A stretch of 64,000 bases of DNA from Ursus arctos (lineage: Eukaryota > Chordata > Mammalia > Carnivora > Ursidae). Where the stretch lies: NCBI RefSeq assembly GCF_023065955.2, contig NW_026622808.1, forward strand, positions 38,328,475 through 38,392,474. Direction: 5' to 3'. The notes beneath the pieces are model-generated. The model worked only from the letters and a program-made list of their open reading frames with translations, made no database searches and had not been told where the DNA came from. Positions 12,240-24,395 of this stretch are shown here, one piece after another (positions within the stretch are counted from its first letter, which is position 1; each line of letters opens with the position of its first letter). Both the position numbers and the translations under genes were made by a program.

Positions 12240-15200
12240 TAAAAACAACTGCAATGACAAAAAGTGGGAGTATGGCTGGGGAGATCACAGCATCCAATGT
12301 GATTAAGAATAAAAATCAGGTTTATCACCACACAGGCATACTTTTAATGACACACTAATTTTTTTTAAAAAAACTACATTTTAGGTATAAGAGGAACTAT
12401 GCCAAATGTAATGTGAACACAGCATAACAAAGATGAGAAGGGAATATGGGAATAATTTTTTAAATTCTGTCATAATGTAAAATTGTAATTGATTCAAACA
12501 ATATCATCAGAGCATATTAATAAGACATTAAAAGTGGGAAGAAGAATGATTTCAGGAAAGCGGCCTGTAAGTAGTATTAAAACACACAAGCATTTTTCAA
12601 AAATTTCCCCGGAATGATATGACATATCAAATACGGGCTTATTTGATTCTACAAATCTAAATGAATAATAAGAGATTTATCCAGAATGAAAGGCTGTGGG
12701 AAAAGCCTTTGAACTCATATCCGCCAAAGTCACCTCTGGAATCCAGGACACACACCTGCCCTTGCTAGGATCCCCACCTGTTCGTATGGAATAGCCCTGC
12801 CTCTTCGGATTATTGAACTGATCATTACCCATCAGATGCTTTCACAGGGGTGGTGGGGGAAGCCCACAGCCTTACAAGCACTCAAGGACTCCAGTGCTCT
12901 CTCCACTTGAGGGCACATGGTCTCTACAACCCTACTGCAGACCCAGGAGCATCACACATCACACCTTTAAATTACTAGAAAAATCAGCCAAGTAAAGGTA
13001 GGCATGTGCCATTCTCCCACACACAACTTATAAAATGTCCAACAAAGAAATGTAGGTGCAGCATTTGAAAAATATTTTTACAGGAAAAATTTGTTTTTCT
13101 GTCATGAAGCACAACCCAGAGCCTATACTGAAGGAACACGCTGCTGAGGATCCTCTGACCGGCCCCTTTGAACATCCCCTTGAAGCTCTGTCCTAACTGG
13201 AGTCCTGTGTTTCAGGCCTAGTGTCTTAAAGAGATTCACTATCAATCAAGATCAGTAGGTGGTTTTGACACAAACAAGAAGACAAGCAAACAGCTCGTTT
13301 TCTCCCTCTCTTTCAGTAACTCCAAGAGTGTACCTTCTTCTGGTTTTGGTACTGATAATGTCTGAAAGCACCAAAGGGCAAAATAGGCCAAATAAGGGGA
13401 AATCAGAAAAACAGCAGCTGGTTCACAAAGAGAACCAGCGTGTCTCACAGAGCAGACCCCTCTGGGCAGCACCCACACAAGAAGACTTAGTAAGTCAGCC
13501 ATACTCATCATTAAACCATCTAAGCCAAAAAGACAGGAAGATGATGGTCTAAAATCCATTCATAGAATTTCAAGACAAAGATGGTTTTACCTAACTTTAC
13601 AACAGCCAGTGTCCACTGAACCATGTCACGGCTGCACAAGAAAGGCCAAACGGCTCATTACAAGAAAAGTTCCAACGACTGTTACTTAATGTTTAGCAGC
13701 GGTTGCTTGGCTTGGCCACTGCAACAAATATTGCTGAACTGTTTAACTTACGAGAGACATTTAAAAGCTAAAAAGCCCAAATTCTAAATATGTAATTCAT
13801 AAAACAGCATATTTTCTTTAATTCATTTTCTCAAAGTTTACAATATCTGTACTAATTCTCTGTAACTAGATATGTTCTGGATACATTCTCAGAGAATCTG
13901 TGCAGAATAAAAATTTGAAACATCTTAAATCTAACTAAAAACATCTTTCTAGTATGCTGCAAGGCAAATGCTTTTTAGATGTTTTGCATTTTTATGCTAA
14001 ACAGTGCAGCTGCAATTGATAAAAAGCAATCAAGCTAATTTAAGTCAATCAACTCCAGGAGGTTCTCATCACTTGGATAAAAATGCTCTCTCACTCCTTA
14101 GAAAATAAATAAAGATCTAACAGAATGAATGTATTTTCTTGACTCTGTTTTCTTGCCATTCCAAAGGCAGCATATAACCAAGAAATCATGTTAAGCAATT
14201 TCTGTCACTAGTTTAAAGCATAATGCAAACTTTTAAGTCATGTTTAATTAAGCAATCCTGGGCAATAGCATATTAGCAGAGAGTAACAAGCCTTGAGTGA
14301 TAGAATAACACACACACACACACACACCATGAAAGGTACAAAACTGCTGTTAGAGAGGCTATCAATTCCTCTGTAGTCTCTAAGGAGAATATCACATTAA
14401 ACGATTTAGTTCTGGCTGGTTGTCATTATTAAAAGATGATCCTGGAGTTTCAAAATCACAATTTAAAATATGTAAGTTCAGGGATAAACTGGAAAGCAGA
14501 GTTCATGCATTTAACTAACTTCATATATTATGAGAAAACCAGTAGGGATGGTTACAAAGTACTTTACCATGATAAAGTTAATACATGTTTAAGATTCAGG
14601 ATGGGAAGGGGAGAAGAGAGTCTAAATCCCCCATTTCCACTAGCAGCTCAACACCGCACTCCTCTGACTGCAAAACTCTAAGATGCCTGCACATGTGACC
14701 CAACAAATAAACCCGAAACAGTATCTAATAAAGACCCATCATCAGAGACATTAGCTACCTGGGCAGGAAAAATAGACCAAAGTCATTTGGTCTTTCAGGG
14801 AAGTGGTACCCAAAAGGCAACATGAAAAATCAGGAAAAGCTTCTCTGCCTCTCTTTGGTATAAAACCCTGGAAAGTTACTGAGCAACCCCAAATATGTAT
14901 TTCTCCGTCTTATAGAGGGGGGTGCTAATAACTGTTTCGAGAATTAGCTTGACAGCGCCCAGCATACAAGCTCTAGTTACAGGAGACAACAGCTGCTGTA
15001 CCAAAGCTTCATGTGAACACAAGTTTTCTTTCTCAGTTTCTTGAATATACAAATAGGGGTGCATTTAGGAAAAGGCAATGATGATTAAAGAAATGAAGTT
15101 GAAAACATTACTCTGAAAAGCTTCTATGAAATTAATCATGCAAAAAATACTGAAAAGATGAATCAGGTGTTTTTTATGGTGCTTCAGAGAGTCAGTCGCT

Positions 15201-15459
15201 TCTGTCCATGAAAATGCCTCATGCCTGGTACTGAGCAAGCAGGTAAGAGGATGTTTTCCTGGAACAGCTGTCTGCAACCTAACATCCATATCCTGAAACC
15301 ACACTTTTCAGTGCTGTGCGTATATGCATGTGTGTTCTCTTTAGGAATATCGGAGTTTCTTTAAACTCCTAAAGGACACAATTTCCTTGCATTGTCAAGG
15401 ACATAGTATATTAATGATACCTTTTTACTTTCTGTATTCTGATGTTTTGATACTTGTGG
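12240..15459. other. Intron, no gene seen
   Basis: Contains one AC microsatellite. The overlapping opposite-strand open frames at 13242-13559 have no recognisable domain, splice context or start signal. Confidence 0.6.
14308..14328 (+). repeat. (AC)n microsatellite
   Basis: About 10 AC units. Confidence 0.96.
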
Positions 15460-15960
15460 CCTTGCTGACCCCAAGAGACTGTCCCTCCCAGGGAAAGCCA
15501 ATTCCTAAAGATAGTAAAAGACTCAACCTACAATTGTGCCTTTCATGTGCAAACCAACCAATCCAGAGCCCATACCCCTATCCCAACTCCTTCATCAGGC
15601 TCTCATACCCAGCACCACTGTTCCCCTGCTCCAATCACCCCAGCCAAGGCACCAGGTAATTAGGGACAGCCCCTATGCCCCAGACACCTCTGAAATTATT
15701 CAAACTAGCAATCCTAAACCTGCTTACCCTGCCTCATCCACTCCTTCCATTGTAAACCACAATAAAGCTTCTTGCCCATGTTTTCCCCTCATTCCTTCTA
15801 TGTCCTGACCAACTGTGGTGCTTCCTTGTGTGGCCCCCATGGCATGGCATGGCTCCTCCTCTTAGCAACTGTAACAAACTATCTATCCAATGGTAACTGT
15901 CTCCTGATCTGTTGGCTTCACCAGACCTAAATAAAAATAAAATCTACATTTTAAAACAGT
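15460..15960 (+). mobile_element. Possible ERV1-type LTR
   Basis: C-rich sequence with agggaaagccaattcctaaa, many CCCC tracts and caataaagcttcttgccc, a polyadenylation signal context typical of gammaretrovirus-like LTRs. No coding remnants of a provirus are seen next to it. Family not identified. Confidence 0.4.
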
Positions 15961-16374
15961 TTAAAAAGCTATGCTTCACTCTGTTTTATCCTTACCTAAG
16001 CAAGTATGGCCCAGAAGCCTGGCTTCAGGAACAGTTACAGTCGTTGGGGGGCTGGAGGGGTAATGCAGTTTCCTGCCATGTTGTAAGAGCAATTGTATCT
16101 CTGGTATTGAACTTGGAAGGGACAAACTTGTCCTGCCACATGTGATGTCAAGGCATTAATGTCTTAAGAGCAGAGTAGCAAGCTTTAATATCTTCTTTCA
16201 GGAAAAGGAGATCACTTTGCAGCCTCTAGGAATGGCAGGTATCCACAGAAGAACAGTTGCACATTCAGTGGGACAACACCACATACTTGCAGTCATATGT
16301 TCCAGAAATATTTCATTCAATATTCATAAAGTCAGACTCTCCACATCTTTCCATTAGCCCTCCCCTTTCCAGCC

Positions 16375-16650
16375 ACACAAACCCATGAAGAATTCCCTGA
16401 ACACACCTTTCCTCTTATCTCTATATCTTTGCTTACACTGTTCCCTCTGCCTGGAATACCATCTCCTCTGCTAGCCATTTTTGCCCACCAGGATTCTCTT
16501 ATCCTTCAATTTTAATTGCCTTCATGATGGAGCTTTCCCACATGGCGGGAGGAAGGAAGGGATTCCTTCCCCTACTCTCTGACATCTCTTTCATGTTGCC
16601 TTGTTTGGTCCTTCTTGGAGGACCACGTTTATCTCTATCATAGATAATAG
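16375..16650 (+). mobile_element. L2 fragment
   Basis: cttacactgttccctctgcc, tggaataccatctcctctgc and gatggagctttcccacat resemble the L2 3' region in sense. Confidence 0.65.
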
Positions 16651-16679
16651 CTAGTCATAGTTAAGACTTTACTAAGTGT

Positions 16680-16915
16680 ACTATATGTGATGGGTACTGC
16701 ACTAAATGTTTTACTGCATCTTATCACTGAATGCTTATCCTAACCTTTTGAGGCAGGTATTCCTCTTGTTCTACAGTTGAGAAAACTAAGGTTCTAGGAA
16801 GTTAAGTGAATTGCCCATGATCAGAACATTTATTTGTCAAGCAATAGAGCCTGGATTGGAACCTTGGTCCCTCAGACATAAAGCCTGTGCTCTTAATAGG
16901 TGGTACTGCCTCTTC
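16680..16915 (-). mobile_element. MIR fragment, antisense
   Basis: gttctacagttgagaaaact, gaagttaagtgaattgccca and ctgtgctcttaataggtggt match the complement of the MIR core. Confidence 0.8.
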
Positions 16916-17569
16916 CTGGGCTACAATCTGCCTGGGAGGGTAAGACTGCCCCAGGCATTTGCAAATACCCTATGCTCAGCTCAGTGTTCACTCATAGTGA
17001 ATAATGGGTGCTTAATGTCTGTTAAATAAATAATTCTAGTTATGTTTGAAAATTATAAATTGCAACTGTTCATCCTTTATGCTTTGTCACTTATTTGGTA
17101 ATGACCCCTTGCAGAGGTGCCATGAAAATGACATGAAGCCTGACACATATAAAGTGCTAGCAAGCTGTTCAAAAGGAAGGAGGATGAAGAGAATGATGAT
17201 TGCAGCTCACTAAGTACACAGGAAAAACCACACTAAATGAGTGCTTGCTGTGCAAGGGGCTCATCGTAGTGTACACTGCATTGTCATTTCAGCATCCAAT
17301 GAGCAACCCAAATGTTCAACACAGGCTGGACAAAGGTCACCATAGCAATGAGAACCAACTTCTCTAAGACACAGGGGTTTCAAGGTGAGCAGATTTCAGA
17401 CAGTGGGAAGCAAAAAGGAAGACTACTCTGAGCAAAGGAAATGCATTAAGGAAGCTGTCCCAGGGATAGCTGTCCCAGCCTGGCCACAGGAGTGACTGAA
17501 GCAGTCCTTTTACCCACTCTATCTGGATTACCCATGGGACATGGGGTGACATGGTGATGGAGAGTATGT

Positions 17570-17770
17570 TCAAGGGCTCTGGTGCTAGTCAGGATGAAGT
17601 TAGAATCTGAGCCCTGCCACTTCAGAATGTGGGCCTCAGAGCAAGTAACCCACCTTCCTAGGCCTCAGCTTCCCGTTCTGTCAGATGGGGTGGTTTTGTA
17701 GGGACCTATTACTCATGTGAGCACCATGCTTGGGCATGGAGTAAATGCTCAGTCAACTGTAGTGTTTGTT
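17570..17770 (+). mobile_element. MIR fragment
   Basis: gagccctgccacttcagaat, ctcagcttcccgttctgtca and gggcatggagtaaatgctca follow the MIR sense order. A second MIR tail piece follows at about 17775-17905. Confidence 0.8.
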
Positions 17771-17774
17771 ACTT

Positions 17775-17905
17775 ACACAAGCAGGGCCTGTAAAACAGGG
17801 ATACTTCTATTTAAAAGAACCATTGTAAAGGTTCAAGGAGATGATATACAATGCTCAGACAGGGCTTAAAACACCGTTGGTGAGCAATAAATGCAAGGTA
17901 CTAGT
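17775..17905 (+). mobile_element. MIR fragment
   Basis: ctgtaaaacagggatacttc, ttcaaggagatgatatacaa and gtgagcaataaatgcaaggt are the 3' half of a MIR. Confidence 0.75.
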
Positions 17906-17999
17906 GTTCGTAGTGGCAGTAATAATATTGATATAATATGCATAAGGCTCAGCATTAAGAGCAGGGGTTTCTAAGAGGAGAGCAAAAAGAAAGAAGATA

Positions 18000-18145
18000 G
18001 TGTTCAGAATAATAAATAGCAGCAGCAGCATACTATATGCCAGGCACCAACCTAGGTCCTTTCCATGCACTAATTTGTTCCTTTTACACAGCCCCATGCA
18101 CAGGTAGTATAACTTCCAGTTTTCCACTGAGGAAGTGCCTACCAA
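18000..18145 (-). mobile_element. MIR fragment, antisense
   Basis: catactatatgccaggcacc, cactaatttgttccttttac and ccagttttccactgaggaag resemble antisense MIR. It abuts the hAT remnant at 18156. Confidence 0.7.
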
Positions 18146-18155
18146 TACTCGTAAG

Positions 18156-18431
18156 CAGGAATTGGCAAATTTTTGGGTAAAGGGCCAGGTAATAAATATT
18201 TTTGGCTTTGTAGGCTATGCAGTCTCCTTTGCAACTAATCAATTCTACCACTGCAGTGCAAAAACAGCCATAGACAATATATAAATGAGCAGGCATGGCT
18301 CCGTTTCAATAAAAATTTATTTATAAAACCTGAAACTAATGTAACCTGTGTCCTAATTGTACTTCAATTAAAAAAAAAAAAACTGGCAGCAGCCAAGATA
18401 TGGCCTGTGGGTCATGGTTTGCTGACCTCTG
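18156..18431 (+). mobile_element. hAT-type MER DNA transposon remnant
   Basis: Begins caggaattggcaaa and ends tttgctgacctctg, imperfect terminal inverted repeats. Internal motifs aaagggccaggtaataaat, cagccatagacaatatataa and caataaaaatttatttata match a common mammalian hAT (Charlie-group) non-autonomous element. I do not assign the exact subfamily. It is split by an L1 tail. Confidence 0.8.
18328..18382 (+). mobile_element. Short L1 tail inside a hAT remnant
   Basis: The segment tgaaactaatgtaacctgtg through tgtacttcaatt plus a run of A resembles the extreme 3' end of carnivore L1. It breaks a DNA-transposon fragment whose sequence resumes after the A-run. The duplication is too short to define. 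Confidence 0.7.
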
Positions 18432-18699
18432 CTTTAAGCCATTGAGATTTTTGAGGTTGTTACGGCAGCATAACCTGGACCATACCATCTGCTATAACCA
18501 TTACTACACTTAACAAAGGGAATTCTGCTGGCGAGCGGCAGAGAAATAATGGCACTTCCATGTTTCTCTGAAAGAACATTTGTTAAAATGGAACCATGTA
18601 CAACTGAGTTAGGTTCAGATTGTTATTTAATCTTCTTGAAGAACATCAGTGTGATTTTAATGCCTTAGGAAGAAGGCACATACTGGACCTTCAGTCAGA

Positions 18700-18990
18700 A
18701 ATGCTATTCCATCCCCTTCTCACCTAGTTTACTCCAACTCATCTTTCAGATATCAGATCAAGCATCTCTTCCTCCAGGAAGCCCAGCGGAGAGCCAGCTA
18801 AGGTTTTATAGAGCACTTAGGCTCCCTTTCTCATTACAACTGGTATTACTGAAATTATTTGATTAATATCTTCCTCTTCCACTGGACAGTGAGCTGTAGG
18901 AATGCCAGATCCATGTTTGGTTTTGTTCACTGTGGCATCCCCCACACGTAACCCAGTGTCTGGTACATGGTTGGTACTCAATAAATATTT
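18700..18990 (+). mobile_element. L2 fragment, 3' end
   Basis: cagatatcagatcaagcatc, cttcctccaggaagcccagc and gtactcaataaatatttgtt are the hallmark of an L2 3' end. Confidence 0.85.
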
Positions 18991-19019
18991 GTTGTGCTGC
19001 AAAGCAATTAAGCAGATCA

Positions 19020-19165
19020 TTAATAGTCACCTTTTACTGGTGACTCACAGTGCTGCAATGACCCATCCAAGGTAACAAAGTTATTACATGATAGACCTAT
19101 AATTCAACCCAGATTCGGCAGATACTCAAGCCTTGATCTTAAAAAGAACACCCCGCTGCCTCCCA
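19020..19165 (-). mobile_element. MIR fragment, antisense
   Basis: ccatccaaggtaacaaagtt, ataattcaacccagattcgg and ctcaagccttgatcttaaaa resemble the antisense 5' half of MIR. Confidence 0.6.
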
Positions 19166-20299
19166 GGGATCTTGGGATAACATATGTGGGAAATAAAAGC
19201 ACTAAAGAAAAGATCACCTTGGCCAAAAGGTAGGAAAGTATGGAGGGAGTTGAGTGACTAACTTCAAAATAAGAAGTTCAAAATTTTTCTTTGGTTCACT
19301 AAGAGACTTCAAGTGATATCTAACAGATGTGTTTTGTTTGCCCACACACTATTGCAAAATAATTTTTTAATTAGTTGCCAGCATTACAAAGAGAGAGATT
19401 CCACCCAAAAGTCTGGATTTCCTGCTTCTCTTAATGTCAGAAATCTGGCAACTCTGGACCCCTAATTCCTGAGGGCAAGAATTAACTTTAGATTGAGCCT
19501 CTGCTCTCCAGTTACAGCACTCTCCACTCAGCCAGCTTCTCCAAATTATAAAACCTACCTGGACCCTGTCACATTAATATGGGAACCCCTGGGTTATATG
19601 GAAACTCAATAGAGGTGATTTAGGGGAGGAGGGCTACAAGACAAGTAGAAATACAGAAGAAACTGATTATTTCATTTCCTTTGGAAAGGATATCAAAAGG
19701 CAAGAAGGAAGGAATGGAGAGGAAAGAGACAAGCAGAGAGGGAAAGAGAGAAATTGTAGTGGTGAAATTAGAAGCCAAAATAGAAATACTGAGGAAGTGG
19801 AGGTTTTCACCTTAGTCACAATATTGTATCTGTCTAAACACAGGACCTGGGCAGAAAGAGAAATCGGCTCCTGGAGCACATGGCAGTGATGGAGGGAGCA
19901 TCCACAGTGGTTCCTGCCAGAATGATCTGATTTAGTATCATATGATCCAAGGGCTTGTGAATACCTAAGACAGCTACCCAGATGCAAAATCCTAGAAACT
20001 ATTTCATTCAAACCCTCCACATCTGGGAGCTGTGTTTAAGCGTGGGGATCAGCAAACTACTCTGTAAAAAGGTGTCTAACATTTTGCTTACAAAGCTCTC
20101 TGATAACCTGGGGAGTTAACCTAAGACCTTCAGAACATGAAGATCTATTTTACAGTCAAGGTTGGCCAGTGAATTTAATAATCAGGATACTTTAATACCA
20201 TAAGGAAGGAGGGCTATTTCAGTTCTAGAGAGTAAAAGGACTGATAAATCCAAAGGGGGGGGGAAGACCCCAGAATCACACAGCTGAAAGAGTAGTGGA

Positions 20300-20460
20300 A
20301 ATAGGTCAGCCCTAGGTTAAAATGCTACACTACCACTTTTTAGTGGTATGTCTTTAGGACATTTACTTTACTTCTCTGGGTCTCAGTTTTCTTATCTGTA
20401 AAATGGGGATAGCACCATCTGTTGTACAGGATTGCTGTAACAATATTCTATACTAAGACC
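20300..20460 (+). mobile_element. MIR fragment
   Basis: ggtctcagttttcttatctg followed by taaaatggggatagcaccat is the diagnostic MIR core. Confidence 0.85.
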
Positions 20461-20694
20461 AGGTTTGTAAAGTCTGTAGCACACACAGGTTGCTCCTTCT
20501 CAGCCCTTGCCTCTCCCAGAAGCAGGTATAGGAATATCAACCATTTGCATCACCTTACTGTCTTTACTTTTGAGAGTACTAGCAAAATATATAGTTATGA
20601 TATAAGAATAATCAGAACACTTACTATCTTTCAGCAAGTACAATGTCTTTCCGTAAAACAAAAGTGTATTCCTTCAAAGAAATCGTGGCTTCCA

Positions 20695-21002
20695 GGGTGC
20701 CTAGGTGGCTCAGCTGGTTAAGCATTTGACTCTTGATTTTGCCTCAGGTCATGGTCTCAGAGTCCTGAGATCAAGCCCTGCATTGGGCTCCACACTGGCC
20801 ATGGAGCCTGCTTAAGATTCTCTTTCTCCCTCTGCCCCTCCCTACCTGCTCGTGGGCTCTCGCTCGCTCTCTCTCTCTCACTCTCTAAAAGAAAGAAAAG
20901 AAAAGAAAAGAAAAGAAAAGAAAAGAAAAGAAAAGAAAAGAAAAGAAAAGAAAAGAAAAGACATGGAAAAAGAAAGAAAAAGAAAAAGAAAGGTAGGTAG
21001 AC
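20695..21002 (+). mobile_element. CanSINE with expanded AAAAG tail
   Basis: Head gggtgcctaggtggctcag, degenerate B-box, CT-rich middle, then a long A-rich tail that has become an (AAAAG)n microsatellite. Flanking repeats aaatcgtggcttcca (20680-20694) and aaatcctggcttcca (21003-21017) match at 14 of 15 positions. It is an older subfamily than the 60-61 kb copies. Confidence 0.93.
20887..20994 (+). repeat. (AAAAG)n microsatellite, SINE tail
   Basis: About 15 tandem AAAAG units (20887-20960) followed by purine-rich degenerate units. The Lys/Arg/Glu-rich short ORF here is a translation artefact of this repeat. Confidence 0.95.
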
Positions 21003-21017
21003 AAATCCTGGCTTCCA

Positions 21018-22156
21018 TGAACCTATCTATAGAAAGCATACAAATTATGACTGCCCTAAAGACCTAATCTACTTCATGTTTTTAGATTAATTTTCAAACA
21101 CATGAATGATCTGACTTTTAAAGATCAAACATCCAGGCATGCAATGTAGTTAAATATTTTTCCTTCTTAAGAAATAGTTATTACTTCTTAAGGCTGAACT
21201 TTGAAGATACTGTTTATCCTTTGCGTGTTTAATTAAAACTCTTAAATTTAATTCAGATATTCTCATTAAACTTGTCTCTTTAGAAGATTATTTTAGCAAA
21301 GTTAATATTTTCTTTTACTAGGTGTTAATATAAACAGCGTAGTTTACTTCAAGCTTTCCTTGAGGAGACTGCAACATTGGAGTCTCACCCTGCCACCCCA
21401 CCCCTCTCCTAATTCCTCCCCGCAGCAACAGAATACGAAGAAAATTGCTGCCACATGTGCCTGACTTGCAACCCACACAAGCTCCATGGACTCTAACTGC
21501 AACTCAGCACAACCCAGGGCCGAGATGCACTGCACAGCCGCCTAATGACAAAGAACTTCACCCAGACTACTTTGGTTTTGCCCAAATGGTGAAAGGTCAC
21601 ATAGTATCACAGCCCACCTCTTAAAAATAAGTCTATAATAGCAGAAACATTGGAAACAATCTAACTGATCATCTATAAGGGAATGACTGACTAAAGTATG
21701 GTCAGCGGAATAATGGGAAGCCATGGACAGTAAGACAGGTCTGTGCACTGACATAGAAGAAACTCTAAGAAACAGGAAATGAAAAAAGACAGTGATTGTT
21801 TTTCATATTCAATATGATCTCATTTATGTTTGGAAAATCCCACAATAACTATATATATATTACATATATTATATATAGTATGTATATATATATATATAGT
21901 ATGTATATAGTATGTATATATGTCATATATATATGATAAGTATGTAACTACTTAGAAAAGTATAGGGATATACCCCTAAATGATAAGAGTGGTTACCCCT
22001 GGGGAGGGGACACACTTCAGTGTGTCCAGAAAGATAGAAGAGGAATTTATTTCATGTTTTCATCATTTATTCTGCATTTTTGACAATACAAATATTTTTT
22101 TGCATTACTTTATAACTTAGAAATAAATAAAAATCCATTTGTAATAAGAAATATAT
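21018..22156. other. Intron with an AT repeat, no gene seen
   Basis: Only the TA-rich tract at 21848-21945 stands out. Confidence 0.6.
21848..21945 (+). repeat. AT-rich (TA)n/(GTATATA)n low-complexity tract
   Basis: Alternating purine-pyrimidine TA runs with tagtatgtatata units. It is largely self-complementary and could fold or be unstable. Confidence 0.9.
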
Positions 22157-22340
22157 GGGGTGCCTGAATGCCTCAGTCAGTTAAGCATCTGACTCTTGAT
22201 TTGGCTCAGGTCATGATCTCGGGGTCGTGAGCTCAATTCCTGCATGGGGCTCTGGGCTGAGCATGGAGTCTGCTTGAGATTCTCTGCCTCTCCCTCTCCC
22301 TCTGCCCTCCCCCTGCTCTCTCTCTCTAATAAATAAATAG
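22157..22340 (+). mobile_element. CanSINE, first of a tandem pair
   Basis: Head ggggtgcctgaatgcctcag and CT-rich middle, ending aataaataaatag directly against a second CanSINE head. No duplication separates it from its neighbour, so the second probably inserted into its A-rich tail. Confidence 0.92.
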
Positions 22341-22552
22341 GGGTGCCTGGGTGGCATAGTTGATTGAGGGACCAAGTTTTGGTTTTGGCTCAGGTAGTGA
22401 TCTCAGCGTCATTGAATCAAGCCCTGCGATGGACTCCACACTAAGCATGGAGTCTACTTGGGTTTCTCTCTCTCTCTACCTCTGCACCTCCCCCCCACCC
22501 CCAGTGTGCTCACTCTCTCTCTCATAAATAAATAGGTAGGTAGGTAGGTAGG

Positions 22553-22619
<67 letters not shown>

Positions 22620-22636
22620 AATATTTTTAAAAAAAT
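22341..22636 (+). mobile_element. CanSINE, second of a tandem pair, microsatellite tail
   Basis: Head gggtgcctgggtggcatag, diverged body, and a tail that runs through (GGTA), (GATA) and (AAAT) tetranucleotide blocks. The sequences outside the pair (aaatatatg before, aaatatgtg after) are a possible shared target-site duplication. Confidence 0.9.
22525..22620 (+). repeat. Compound tetranucleotide microsatellite
   Basis: Consecutive blocks of about 5 GGTA/GTAG units, about 6-7 GATA units and about 10 AAAT units in a SINE tail. It is likely to be length-polymorphic. Confidence 0.95.
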
Positions 22637-23279
22637 ATGTGTCTTCCAACATAAATAAAGGTGTAGTTGTACTATTTTGGCTCATCAGGTTGGATGAGTA
22701 GACAACTTTGGGCTCTTCCAGGTAGAAAAAACTCATGGGGGGCAAAAGGAGGGCCAGAAAATGGTGAGCAACAGTACAGCTAGGTCTCAGTGGGAATGGA
22801 AATTCCTTTCTTGATATCCAAGGAGACAGGGTGGATTAGGAGTGATGCCAAACACCCACTGCTCTTGTAATTCAACCTCTTTGCCACTGCTTCTTCTACT
22901 GTTACAAACATCCTCCTTTTCTCTCCACCTCATGGCTTCTGATTGCTCTTAAGTTCTACTGCCTCATGGCTTCTGCTAAGTTCCTTCTCTTTATCCTCTC
23001 TCAACATCTCTGCCACTCTGTGGGCTTTGTGTCTTTATATCTTGGGTTCAAACACCCCAAGAGAGCACAAAGCATATTTAATGAACTCATGTACCATTCC
23101 ATTTACCTCTCCCACCCCATTTAATCCTTGGAACAGCTCTCTGGAATTCAAGGAGACAAGTGACTTGCCCATCCAGTTAGTCTAACCTCAAATCTCAGAA
23201 TTTGTCCTTAATTCCTCTCATTCTTCACCTCTGCCTCCATATCTAATTCATCCACATCCTGACAACTATCCCTCCAAAA

Positions 23280-23895
23280 TGGGTGGCAAAACCATCCTCT
23301 TTTCTCCATCTCCACACCATCACTGGACCTAGGCCACCATCATTCCTTACCAGGATATCTGCAGGGGCCTCTCAGGCCATTCCCACACAGAGGCCAGAAT
23401 GGTCTTTTAGGAATGAAAATCAGACCACCTACCACCTTGTTTAAATCCTGCCAGTGGCTTCCCGTTGCACTGTGAACCCAATCTTATTTCCTTGATGTAG
23501 CCAACAAGATCTTCCTTAGCTTGCCCTCTGCCATTTCTCCAAGTTCACCTTCTCCTACTCTCCTCTCATGCATTCTTCTTGGGTCTCACTGGTTTCTCTT
23601 TGTTCTCTGTATACAAAGCTCACTCTTGACTGAGGGCCTGGACACTCGTGCCTCCCTCCATCTGGGATCATTATCTGATCTAGCGTACTTACTGTTATGT
23701 TACATGGCCCTTTTCATAAATGTTTCTTTTCTCCACCACCTTCCCCCAAATCTACACTTGAATATAAGCTCCATGGTAGCAAGGATTTTTGCCTATTATG
23801 TTTACTGCTCTGTCCCTAGTATACAGGGTAATGTCAGCTTCATAGGAGACATCGATGAATATTTGCTGAATGAATAAATGAATGAATGAATGAGC
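23280..23895 (+). mobile_element. L2 fragment, 3' end
   Basis: cagtggcttcccgttgcact, ccaacaagatcttccttagc, ctccatggtagcaaggattt and tgaatatttgctgaatgaat follow the L2 3' region in order, ending in AATG repeats. Confidence 0.85.
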
Positions 23896-24035
23896 AAATT
23901 TTCAGCTGACACAGAGCTAGGAAGACATAGACTTGGCACTCTAAAGCACTCTTGTTTCTGACCCCAAAACTGATGAGCTCAACCCCTATGCTATACAGCT
24001 GATCCACCCATCCCATCCCTATTTCTCTCTCCTAT

Positions 24036-24059
24036 ACACACACACACACACACACACAG
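24036..24059 (+). repeat. (AC)n microsatellite
   Basis: About 12 AC units. Confidence 0.96.
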
Positions 24060-24104
24060 AGCAAGCAGGATACACCAGTCACAAAGAATTATTCACTGTT
24101 CCTT

Positions 24105-24395
24105 ATACATACAGGCCACACTTTTACCCTCTGCACTATTTCTTCTACTTCAAATACCCCTTCCATCACCCCTTTTCCATCATAGTAAACACTGTTCCTC
24201 CTTCAGGGTCCATCTGAAAGTTCCCTCCTCATTAACACCTGTCTCGACTCCCTCCCCCATAGACATGTTAATTCCTGGTGTTTCATAGTTCTCTGTTCCT
24301 GCCTTTATTATTGAACATATTCCATGATATTATTTTTGGTTCTGAGTCTCTACACAGGGAGACCCTAAGGACAAGGGAATATCCTTAATCTAACT
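24105..24395 (+). mobile_element. Possible L2 fragment
   Basis: ccttcagggtccatctgaaa and agttccctcctcattaacac suggest an L2-like 3' region. Diverged. Confidence 0.4.

Noticed and set aside
13242..13559. Overlapping open frames of about 100 codons on opposite strands
   Set aside because: No domain, splice context or repeat-independent support. Overlap on both strands suggests locally low stop-codon density.
15460..15960. A full endogenous retrovirus around the LTR-like segments
   Set aside because: No gag-, pol- or env-like sequence and no paired LTR is visible beside any of the LTR-like segments. At most they are solitary LTRs.
20852..21067. Lys/Arg/Glu-rich open frame
   Set aside because: It is a translation of the CanSINE CT region and the (AAAAG)n microsatellite.
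22476..22745. Open frame with repeated Tyr/Leu/Ile/Phe
   Set aside because: It is the complement of the tetranucleotide microsatellite and CanSINE tail, not a membrane protein.
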